Shown: positions 1-5,626 of the stretch, piece after piece
Layout of the letters: each line of letters begins with the position of its first letter
Numbering within the stretch: the stretch's first letter is position 1
Origin: Thermoplasmata archaeon
GTDB taxonomy: Archaea; Thermoplasmatota; Thermoplasmata; Lutacidiplasmatales; UBA184
Assembly (NCBI GenBank): GCA_021798415.1
Contig: JAJZGO010000097.1
Coordinates: 1-5,853 of the forward strand
Length of the DNA stretch: 5,853 bases
Direction of reading: 5' to 3'
Program-made: the position numbers and the translations under genes
Notes under the pieces: generated by a model
Told to the model about the DNA's origin: nothing
What the model saw: only the letters and a program-made list of their open reading frames with translations
The model's database searches: none

Positions 1-155
1 TCGCGGCTAGCCAGCTCCTCCCGTACCGGGCCCTCTTCGCGCTCGGGCTCGGCGTGGCGGCGGCGAGCGGGGTCCTCCTGGCCCTCGACGCGGCGACCGG
101 GGGCCGGCCGACGCACCCACACCCGCCGACCGCCCCCCGGGACCACCCTCGATAG
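1..155 (+). CDS. C-terminal end of an unidentified membrane protein (5' partial)
   Basis: The reading frame starting at base 3 is open to a TAG at 153-155 and gives about 50 residues. The first half contains a hydrophobic stretch (LFALGLGVAAASGVLLAL) long enough for one membrane-spanning helix. It is followed by a short His/Pro-rich polar tail (THPHPPTAPRDHPR) that would lie outside the bilayer. The start is beyond the left edge. The family cannot be recognised from this fragment. Frame 1 is also open here, as is common at this GC content, but its translation is Ser/Arg/Pro-rich and looks like a shadow, whereas frame 3 gives a sensible hydrophobic segment. The stop lies 28 bases from the stop of the convergent surface-protein gene, a tight but ordinary convergent junction. 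The call is membrane protein only; no function is claimed. Confidence 0.55.
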   Translation, partial: AASQLLPYRALFALGLGVAAASGVLLALDAATGGRPTHPHPPTAPRDHPR

Positions 156-183
156 ACCGGGTCGGACCGGCGGGCGGCTCGCG

Positions 184-2952
184 TCAGCTCTTGTCGCGCG
201 CGCGGACGGTCCGCGAGGACGGTGGCCCGGCGTCCTCGGAGGTGCCCTCCTCCGCGCGCGGGCTCCGGAGCATCGTCAGGTAGACGAGCCCGCCGACCAG
301 GCCGACGATCGGCACGAGGGCGAGCGGCGCGAGCTCGGAGAGGCCGCCCGAGCCGAGGGCGAGGGGAGGGGCCGAGCCCGCGGGCAGCGGCGCGAGCTCG
401 AGCACGAAAGGGCTCACGGTCTGCCCGTAGTCGATCGTCAGGTGCGAGGAGTTCGTGAGGTAGCCCGGGGCCGAGCCCGTCACGTTGAGGAGGGAGGCGG
501 CGAGCCCGGAGAAGTTCGCCCATCCACCGACGGTCGCGAACCGGACGGCCGAGACCGGGAAAGCGGAGCCGTCGGTGAGGTTGATCGCCGTCGAATTGAG
601 GACGACCATCGCCCCCGGGATCGCGGCGTGGCCGCCGGCGCTGCTGACGACCTCGACCCCGAGCGTCGAGAGCGGCTCGGGCTGGAGGAGGAGGGAGTGC
701 GTGACCGACGCGGACGGCGACAGCGCGAGAACGGTCGGCGTTGAGACGAGGAACCCTCGCGCCGAAGCGGTGACGGTGTAGTTGCCGGTAGGCACGGAGA
801 ACGACCCGGTGCCGTTCGGACCCGTGAGGACGCGTTCGGTCACGTTCCCGCTCGGTAGGCCGACCGCCCGCAGGACGATCGAGGCGTTCGCCACGAGCAC
901 CCGGGTGTAGGGGGAGGTGAGGCCGAGCACCGAGACGACGAGCGTGGGGAACGGTAACGACACGAGCGTGAGGTTGACCGGCTCGACCCCGGAGAACTCC
1001 GCCGTCACGTTCACGGTCCGGGGACGGAACCCGTAGGCGTCCGCCGTCAACGTGATCGGCCCGACCAACGGGGTCGAGAGGTTGAGATAACCGCCGGGCC
1101 CGGTCGACCCCACCGCGAACCCTTCGAGGGAGACCGCCACTCCGGTGAGAGGAGGGAGGGAGCCGTTCGGCATCGAGCCGAAGGCGCGTACGGCCAACTC
1201 GAGCATCGGGAAGAGGGTGAGGTTCACCGACGTCGTCCCCCCGGGCGCGAAGTCGACGGCTGTCGAGTTCGTGTGGTACCCTCCGGCGCTCACCGAGACG
1301 CCGCCCATCGCCGCCGGGACTCCCCAGAACTCCGCAAGGCCGTAGCCGTTCGTATACCGCGGCGAGCCGGCGAGGAGTTGGCCGTCCACCGAGACGTTGA
1401 CCCGCGCGTTCGGGACCGGCGGACCGACCGCCGACTCCGCCCGCACGATGACGGTCGCGGGGGGAAGCGGAGTGAGGTTGAACGCGACCGTCGTCCCGGG
1501 GCCCGTCGGGAGCCAGAGCGACCGGTTGGCCGGAGCGAAGCCCGGCGCGCTCACGTTGATGGTCACCGGCCCGGCCGCAACATACGGGAAACGGAGCGCG
1601 CCGGTGGCGTTCGTCAGCCGAGAGAGACCGGCGTTGACGCCCACGAGCGCGTTCGCGACCCCCGAGCCGGACGAGGCGTTGGCGACCTGGACCAGCAGGC
1701 TCGTGACCGGTGCGAGACGCCAGCTGCCGTTCGAGCCGTTGACGGGGTTCCCGCCGCCCCCGGTCAACAGCAGCGTCTCGTTCCCCGGGACGGCGAGGAA
1801 ATCGGCGGCCGATGCCGCCCGGGGCGACGGCGCGGACGCGGAGGTGATCCGCATCCACACGAGGCTCACGGGATTGTAGAGGTAGGTGTCGTTGAACTCG
1901 GTCGTTCCGTTCGTGCCGCCAAAGAGGAGGTCAACGCCCTCGAGCGGGTCGTAGCTCCACGTCGCGTCCGCCCGCCCGGGGGGCGGGGCTCCGGACGACG
2001 GGAGCGCCGACCAGGCGAGCGACGTCGGCGAGAACGTCCACACGGTGGAGGAGCACGGGTAGCATCCCCCGAAGAGGAGGAAGACGCCTCGCTGCGGGTC
2101 CCAGGTGAGCGACGCGCCGAAGAGCGGCCCCGGACCCGATCCGACCGGGGTCACCCGCCGCCAGGTGTCGGTCGTGAGGTTCAAAAGCCACGTGTCGCCG
2201 AACGTCAGCTGGCCCGAGCCGCTCGCGTTCGGGTCCCGACCGCCGAAGAGGAGCGCGGTACCGTTCCCGACGGAGAACGCCGGCTCGGCCCGCGCCGCGG
2301 GCGCGGAGCCCCGGGTGACGTTCGTCCAGTTCTCCGTCACGAACGAGAACGTCCAGGTGGCGTTCGAGACGCGTCCGGTGGTGATGTTCCGAAGCCCTCC
2401 GAACAGTACCGCGGAGCGGCCGGGGGGATCGACCGCGAACCCGAAGTCGCGGAGGGGGTTCGGGGCACGCGTCGGCGAGACGGAGGTCCACCGGTTCGCG
2501 GTCTCGTTGTAAACGAGGGTCTGGTTGGTGAGCCCGGTCGACGTCTCCCCCCCGAACAGCACTCCATCGCCCTCCGGCGAGAGCGCTCCGAAACCGGCAC
2601 CGCTGCGTCCCGCGGGCGTTGTGGCCGATAGCCGCGTCCACGCCCAGCCGCCGCTCGGCGCGGCGCCCGCGAGCGGGGCCCGGTCGGTCGGAGAGGGAGC
2701 GGACCGGGCCGCCGGGAGCGCCGGGAGAGCCCCCGTGGCGGCGGGCGGGCGGGGGCTCGACGTGGCGCGGTTCCCCATCCCAGGGGGTGGGAGGAGCGAG
2801 ACCAGCACCGCCACGAGGAGGAGGGTGACGAGGAGGCGGAGCGCGCCTCGCCCCCAGCGACCTCGCGGGGACCGTCGGAGCCGTCGGGGAAGCGAGCGCG
2901 CGTCCCGGCGGAGCCCGAACGCCCCTCGCGGCACGGCCCGACACGTGGGCAA
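184..2952 (-). CDS. Large cell-surface protein: Kelch-like propeller plus five Ig-like repeats, C-terminal membrane anchor
   Basis: The protein has 922 residues. Residues 1-37 carry 13 Arg by residue 39, then residues 38-56 form a hydrophobic helix that would act as signal peptide or anchor. Residues about 102-415 hold six Kelch-like blades. Each has an (L/F)LFGG-type strand (at about 132-135, 183-186, 235-238, 293-296, 343-346, and LLTGG near 395-399) followed by a Trp-ending strand such as ETANRWTSV, TTDTWRRV or TSLAWSAL. Six blades would close a beta-propeller. Residues about 416-856 hold five beta-rich repeats resembling carboxypeptidase-regulatory/PEGA-like Ig folds. Each ends near an (A)xG(F/Y) motif: APGF 469, AGGY 556, AYGF 639, ARGF 731, APGY 828. 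A second hydrophobic helix lies at about 873-895, then an acidic-to-basic cytoplasmic tail. By hand count, 35 of 44 Asn are in N-x-S/T sequons, all between the two helices, which suggests an N-glycosylated extracellular protein. The start is TTG, preceded by GGAG. Family knowledge makes binding or adhesion likely; the ligand is unknown. The gene lies 131 bases downstream of folP on the same strand and has no functional link that I can see. Confidence 0.85.
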   Translation of the reverse strand: MPTCRAVPRGAFGLRRDARSLPRRLRRSPRGRWGRGALRLLVTLLLVAVLVSLLPPPGMGNRATSSPRPPAATGALPALPAARSAPSPTDRAPLAGAAPSGGWAWTRLSATTPAGRSGAGFGALSPEGDGVLFGGETSTGLTNQTLVYNETANRWTSVSPTRAPNPLRDFGFAVDPPGRSAVLFGGLRNITTGRVSNATWTFSFVTENWTNVTRGSAPAARAEPAFSVGNGTALLFGGRDPNASGSGQLTFGDTWLLNLTTDTWRRVTPVGSGPGPLFGASLTWDPQRGVFLLFGGCYPCSSTVWTFSPTSLAWSALPSSGAPPPGRADATWSYDPLEGVDLLFGGTNGTTEFNDTYLYNPVSLVWMRITSASAPSPRAASAADFLAVPGNETLLLTGGGGNPVNGSNGSWRLAPVTSLLVQVANASSGSGVANALVGVNAGLSRLTNATGALRFPYVAAGPVTINVSAPGFAPANRSLWLPTGPGTTVAFNLTPLPPATVIVRAESAVGPPVPNARVNVSVDGQLLAGSPRYTNGYGLAEFWGVPAAMGGVSVSAGGYHTNSTAVDFAPGGTTSVNLTLFPMLELAVRAFGSMPNGSLPPLTGVAVSLEGFAVGSTGPGGYLNLSTPLVGPITLTADAYGFRPRTVNVTAEFSGVEPVNLTLVSLPFPTLVVSVLGLTSPYTRVLVANASIVLRAVGLPSGNVTERVLTGPNGTGSFSVPTGNYTVTASARGFLVSTPTVLALSPSASVTHSLLLQPEPLSTLGVEVVSSAGGHAAIPGAMVVLNSTAINLTDGSAFPVSAVRFATVGGWANFSGLAASLLNVTGSAPGYLTNSSHLTIDYGQTVSPFVLELAPLPAGSAPPLALGSGGLSELAPLALVPIVGLVGGLVYLTMLRSPRAEEGTSEDAGPPSSRTVRARDKS

Positions 2953-2953
2953 A

Positions 2954-2960
2954 CCTCTCC
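2954..2960 (-). promoter_or_regulatory. Shine-Dalgarno-like site for the surface-protein gene
   Basis: Read on the minus strand, GGAGAGG stands directly upstream of the TTG at 2952-2950. GGAG is four bases from the start codon. This purine run supports TTG as the start. The nearest alternative is GTG at 2934-2932, which has no comparable site. The next ATG lies after the first membrane helix and would remove the export signal. Confidence 0.5.
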
Positions 2961-2971
2961 CCCCGTTCCGG

Positions 2972-2989
2972 CAAGGGACGCTCCCCTTG
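2972..2989. repeat. Short inverted repeat CAAGGG-N6-CCCTTG upstream of the surface-protein gene
   Basis: The perfect 6-base arms at 2972-2977 and 2984-2989 are separated by six bases. They sit 20-37 bases upstream of the TTG start of the surface-protein gene, inside the 131-base gap after folP. This is where an archaeal core promoter or operator would lie. It is one of the less GC-pure spots in the gap, and an ACATCAAGG stretch on the minus strand overlaps it. No clear TATA box is visible elsewhere in 2953-3083. It could be a regulator-binding dyad, a leader hairpin or chance. Confidence 0.3.
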
Positions 2990-3083
2990 ATGTGGGGTTC
3001 GGTCGGAAGCGGGAGAACGTCCCGGGCCGGCGCGTGCGGTTCCCTAGCGGTCCGGGCGCGCCGATCGGGGTCGGCCGCCGGGC

Positions 3084-4376
3084 CTAGTCGTCAGGCTCGA
3101 GGAGCTCGGGCGACACGTGCCCCGACGGCGACCTCTCCGCAAGGCGGCGGGCGGCGGTGACGAGCGCGAGGGCGCGGACGGTCGGCGCCACGTCATGGCT
3201 CCGGACGAGCGCGACGCCCCGTTCGGCCGCCAGGACGGCTGCCGCCACTCCCGCCTCGAGACGGTCGAGCGGTCCGGCCCCCCCGAGCGTCCAACCGAGG
3301 AACGACTTGCGGGACGCGCCGATCACGACCGGGTAGCCGAGCGAGCGAAGCTCGCCGACGTGGACGAGCAGCTCGAGGCTCTGCTCGGGGGACTTCCCGA
3401 AGCCGAGCCCGGGGTCGACGAGGATCTGTTCGGGGGCGATCCCGTCCTGACGGGCGGCGTCGGTCGCCTCGGCGAGGCGCTCGAAGACCTCGCCGCGCAG
3501 GTCCGAGTAGTGGAGGTCGCTCTGCATCGTCGGGGGCGTCCCGCGCATGTGCATCACCACCACGCCGGCCCCGGTTCGCGCGACGACGCGTCGCATCGCC
3601 TCCGACCGCAGCCCCTCGACGTCGTTGATGAGGTCGGCGCCCGCGTCGACCGCCTTCGCCGCAACCTCGAAGTGGCGGGTGTCGACGCTGATCGGGACGT
3701 CGAGGCGGCCCGCAAGTCCGGAGAGCACGGGCTCGAGTCGCGACCACTCGACGTCGGTCGAGACCGGATCCGCGTGCGGGCGCGTCGACTCCGCGCCGAT
3801 GTCGACGATCGAGGCGCCGGCCGCGACGTCCTCGACGGCCCGCGCGACCGCCGCGGCCGGGTCGAAGAACCGCCCGCCGTCACTGAACGAATCCGGCGTC
3901 ACGTTGACGACGCTCATCACCCGGGGTCGGTCGCCGACCACGAACCGGCGGTGGGCCCCGTGGACCTCGCGCGGCCCGCGGGCGACGTGCGCGCGCAGCG
4001 CGCGGTCGACCTCGTCGGCGATCTCGCGGAGGCGGAACGGCTGGCGGGCGAGCTTCGGAAGGACGCGACGATACTGGCCCCACGTCGCGAGGAGCACGAC
4101 CGGGCTCTCCTCGACCGAGTGGTCGGCGACGCCGCGGGCGTGCGCCGCGTCGCCGCCGACGGACAACAGTTCCTGCTTGAGGATCGGCGCCGCCTTGAGC
4201 GGCACGTGGGCGAGCCGTACCGGGAAGATCCGGCCTTTGCGGGTCATGATGCCGACGCCTTCGGGGTCGCTCTCGGTCCGCTCGATCTCGCGCGCGACCT
4301 CCTGGAGCGTCTCCGCGTCGAGCACCCGCGCCCGGTAACGGTGGGCCGGTCGGTCCGATCCGGGCGGGGTCCCCAC
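3084..4376 (-). CDS. folP: Dihydropteroate synthase with N-terminal accessory domain
   Basis: The enzyme condenses para-aminobenzoate (or a similar arylamine) with a hydroxymethyl-dihydropterin diphosphate to form dihydropteroate, the committed step of folate-type cofactor synthesis, in the cytoplasm. Of 430 residues, about 150-415 are the pterin-binding TIM barrel with all signature motifs: NVTPDSFSDGG at 158-168, DIGAESTRP at 192-200, SVDT at 230-233, IND at 250-252, HMRGTP at 276-281, DPGLGFGKS at 321-329, GASRKSF at 353-359 and RSHDV at 392-396. No catalytic motif is missing. Residues 1-145 are an extra domain (LKQELLSVGGDAAHARG at 66-82, QYRRVLPKLARQPF at 101-114) of the kind seen in some archaeal and Firmicutes DHPS proteins of about 400 residues; classical bacterial FolP is about 280. 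The start is GTG at 4376-4374 with no Shine-Dalgarno, and a TTTTTGA stretch about 29 bases upstream suggests leaderless transcription. The gene is divergent from the kinase gene. No other folate gene is in view. Confidence 0.95.
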   Translation of the reverse strand: MGTPPGSDRPAHRYRARVLDAETLQEVAREIERTESDPEGVGIMTRKGRIFPVRLAHVPLKAAPILKQELLSVGGDAAHARGVADHSVEESPVVLLATWGQYRRVLPKLARQPFRLREIADEVDRALRAHVARGPREVHGAHRRFVVGDRPRVMSVVNVTPDSFSDGGRFFDPAAAVARAVEDVAAGASIVDIGAESTRPHADPVSTDVEWSRLEPVLSGLAGRLDVPISVDTRHFEVAAKAVDAGADLINDVEGLRSEAMRRVVARTGAGVVVMHMRGTPPTMQSDLHYSDLRGEVFERLAEATDAARQDGIAPEQILVDPGLGFGKSPEQSLELLVHVGELRSLGYPVVIGASRKSFLGWTLGGAGPLDRLEAGVAAAVLAAERGVALVRSHDVAPTVRALALVTAARRLAERSPSGHVSPELLEPDD

Positions 4377-4399
4377 GGTGCGGCCGATGCGGTCGGCTC

Positions 4400-4411
4400 G
4401 TCAAAAAGGCG
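4400..4411 (+). promoter_or_regulatory. Putative archaeal TATA-box element in the folP/kinase divergent region
   Basis: GTCAAAAAGGCG is one of only two A5 runs that I found in the window and matches the element before lsm (5202-5213) at 11 of 12 bases. On the plus strand it would place transcription initiation near 4430, upstream of either kinase start. On the minus strand the same bases read CGCCTTTTTGAC, centred about 29 bases before the folP GTG, which is the distance for a leaderless folP transcript. One box could serve both genes, or a second AT-rich patch (TTTAGG near 4430-4435) may serve one of them. The assignment is based on position and composition only. Confidence 0.5.
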
Positions 4412-4456
4412 CCGGGGCGGTCGGCAGGGTTTAGGCGCGCGGTGGACCTGACGGAT

Positions 4457-4463
4457 GGAGGGG
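4457..4463 (+). promoter_or_regulatory. Shine-Dalgarno site for the kinase gene
   Basis: GGAGGGG lies five bases before the GTG at 4469-4471. It favours this start over the in-frame GTG at 4442-4444, which would add nine residues (MDLTDGGAD) before the first conserved beta strand. The upstream GTG remains possible if the mRNA is leaderless, because it is 39 bases from the A-run, comparable to the 34 bases at lsm. Confidence 0.45.
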
Positions 4464-4468
4464 CGGAC

Positions 4469-5206
4469 GTGGCCCACCGGGGGGTCGTCATCGCGGTCGA
4501 AGGCGCGTCGGCGGCCGGCAAGAGCTCGGTCGTGCGCGCGGCCCGTGCGGCGTACGGCTGGAGCGCGCTCTCGGAGGCGTTCGACCGGCTCGACCCGAGG
4601 CCGTCGCTCGAGTTCGCCTCGTCCCGCGAGCTCCTCGCGACCGAGCGCCGCCTCCTCCGCGAGGAGGGGCGCCGCGCCGGCGAGGCGAACCGCGGCCGCG
4701 CCCGAGGGGAGGTCGTCGTCGCCGACACGGGCTTCTGGGGGCCGCTCACGTACGCGGCGGGGCTGGTCGCGCTCGGACGCGCCGAACGTTCCGTGCTGGT
4801 CGCGCTCGGGAAGGACGCGAGCGCCCCGGACGCGCTCCCGTGCGTGCCGGACCTCGTCGTCTATCTCGACGCGAGCACGGCCGCTCGGCACGAGCGGGCG
4901 CGTCGGGACCGGGCCGCCCATCCGGCCGCGCTCGAGCCCCGTCACGCCGCGGTCGGAGCCTTCGAGCAGTCGTTCTTCGTCCGGACCGTCCCGAGCGTGC
5001 TCCCGGGGGCGGTCGTCCGGCGGATCCGGGCGCTCGGGCCCCCGGAGGAGCTCGCCGCCCGCCTCCGTCGCATAGTGGACGAGCTCCCGGGCGTCCCCGG
5101 ACCCCCGCCGGAGCCTCGGTCCGTCGCCCGCGCCGTCGTTTCGGCCCTTCTCGCCGCGACCGCCCGCTCCCGGGGGACGGTCCGGCGGGTCTCCCGCCAC
5201 CGTTAA
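4469..5206 (+). CDS. P-loop kinase, thymidylate/deoxynucleoside-kinase-like
   Basis: Starting from GTG 4469 the protein has 245 residues. VVIAVEG then GASAAGKSS (residues 12-20) form the first strand and the Walker A loop, with Lys18 and Ser19 as the expected phosphate/Mg contacts. VVVADTGFWG (82-91) is a strand ending in an acidic residue, at the place where nucleoside and nucleotide kinases hold their substrate-binding Asp. PDLVVYLDAS (127-136) followed by R140-HERARRDR resembles the strand and Arg-rich LID segment of thymidylate kinases. The last 40 residues are Pro/Arg-rich and probably flexible. These features support an ATP-dependent kinase acting on a small substrate, most likely a nucleoside or nucleotide, but the substrate cannot be named. 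It lacks a clear DRY/DRF motif of true thymidylate kinase. It is divergent from folP, and its TAA stop is embedded in the lsm promoter element. An AAA_33-type P-loop protein of another function is the main alternative. Confidence 0.75.
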   Translation: MAHRGVVIAVEGASAAGKSSVVRAARAAYGWSALSEAFDRLDPRPSLEFASSRELLATERRLLREEGRRAGEANRGRARGEVVVADTGFWGPLTYAAGLVALGRAERSVLVALGKDASAPDALPCVPDLVVYLDASTAARHERARRDRAAHPAALEPRHAAVGAFEQSFFVRTVPSVLPGAVVRRIRALGPPEELAARLRRIVDELPGVPGPPPEPRSVARAVVSALLAATARSRGTVRRVSRHR

Positions 5207-5213
5207 AAAGGCG
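5202..5213 (+). promoter_or_regulatory. Putative TATA-box promoter of the lsm-rpl37e operon
   Basis: GTTAAAAAGGCG contains TTAAAAAG, the most TATA-like stretch in the window, about 32 bases upstream of the lsm ATG. That distance predicts transcription starting within about ten bases of the ATG, consistent with the absence of a Shine-Dalgarno there. The TAA stop of the kinase gene (5204-5206) lies inside the element, so the two functions share bases. Eleven of twelve bases match the element at 4400-4411. Confidence 0.6.
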
Positions 5214-5238
5214 GCCCGGCCTGCCCGGAACCCCTCGC

Positions 5239-5451
5239 ATGAAGCCGCTCGACGTGCTCCAGCAGAGCCTCCACAAGCGCGTTCTCGTGGAGATGCGCGG
5301 CGGACGCTCGTACCGCGGCGTCCTGGACGCGTACGACCAGCACCTCAACCTCGTCCTCTCCGCGGCCGAGGAGGTCGTGAAGGACGAGGTGACTCCTCAC
5401 GCGGGGCTCACGCTCGTGCGGGGCGACTCGGTCGTCTACATCTCACCGTAG
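5239..5451 (+). CDS. lsm: LSm (Sm-like archaeal) RNA-binding protein
   Basis: This 70-residue protein is the usual size for an archaeal Sm-like protein. Such proteins assemble into heptameric (sometimes hexameric) rings that bind U-rich RNA and take part in RNA metabolism in the cytoplasm. The Sm1 motif runs from about residue 13 to 46 (KRVLVEMRGGRSYRGVL, then DAYDQHLNLVL). It includes the Asp-x-His-x-Asn signature (D33, H35, N37) that lines the RNA-binding pocket. The Sm2 motif is at the C-terminus (LVRGDSVVYISP, with the RGD that contacts the base). Nothing is missing. The ATG at 5239 has no Shine-Dalgarno, and the promoter-like A-run is about 32 bases upstream, so translation is probably leaderless or nearly so. 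rpl37e follows after 13 bases, the conserved euryarchaeal lsm-L37e pair, so the two are almost certainly co-transcribed. Confidence 0.96.
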   Translation: MKPLDVLQQSLHKRVLVEMRGGRSYRGVLDAYDQHLNLVLSAAEEVVKDEVTPHAGLTLVRGDSVVYISP

Positions 5452-5457
5452 GGAGGT
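5452..5457 (+). promoter_or_regulatory. Shine-Dalgarno site of rpl37e
   Basis: GGAGGT begins directly after the lsm TAG and ends seven bases before the ATG at 5465. It is the clearest ribosome-binding site in the window and fixes the start of the short L37e gene. Confidence 0.85.
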
Positions 5458-5464
5458 CTAGGTC

Positions 5465-5626
5465 ATGGGAAAGGGAACCCCCTCGCGCCGGGGCGGAAAG
5501 ATCGTCCACATCATCTGCCGGCGTTGCGGCCGCCACTCCTACCACCGCCAGAAGAACGTCTGCGCGTCGTGCGGGTTCGGCGACTCGCCGCGGCGCCGCG
5601 GCTTCGAGTGGGCGAAGCTTCGCTGA
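5465..5626 (+). CDS. rpl37e: Large-subunit ribosomal protein L37e (eL37)
   Basis: This 53-residue protein is the usual length for archaeal L37e, a zinc-ribbon component of the 50S subunit that contacts 23S rRNA. The N-terminal MGKGTPS is the family signature. The ribbon is C18-x2-C21-x11-C33-x2-C36 (CRRCGRHSYH then CASCGFG), with all four zinc ligands present. The Arg-rich tail ends in FEWAKLR, and the basic composition fits rRNA binding. The start is fixed by the GGAGGT seven bases upstream. It is the second gene of the lsm operon, 13 bases after the lsm stop. Its last 116 bases are also open, in antisense, as the extended tail of the neighbouring glycosylase gene. No terminator-like T tract follows. 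Confidence 0.96.
   Translation: MGKGTPSRRGGKIVHIICRRCGRHSYHRQKNVCASCGFGDSPRRRGFEWAKLR

Noticed and set aside
155..163. Short palindrome GACCGGGTC between the first two convergent genes
   Set aside because: It is only four base pairs with a one-base centre and partly covers the stop codon; there is no T tract, so it is not supported as a terminator.
1273..2631. A 452-codon plus-strand open frame opposite the surface-protein gene
   Set aside because: Its translation is an Arg/Gly/Asp-rich low-complexity sequence typical of a GC-driven shadow frame, with no domain, whereas the minus-strand frame has repeats, membrane helices and sequons.
3117..4451. A 444-codon plus-strand open frame opposite folP
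   Set aside because: It is antisense to a gene with every DHPS motif intact, and the translation is rich in Arg, Asp and Val without recognisable motifs.
4244..5200. A 318-codon minus-strand open frame opposite the kinase
   Set aside because: It has no recognisable domain, an Arg/Gly/Pro-rich composition, and conflicts with both folP and the kinase, which have clear motifs.
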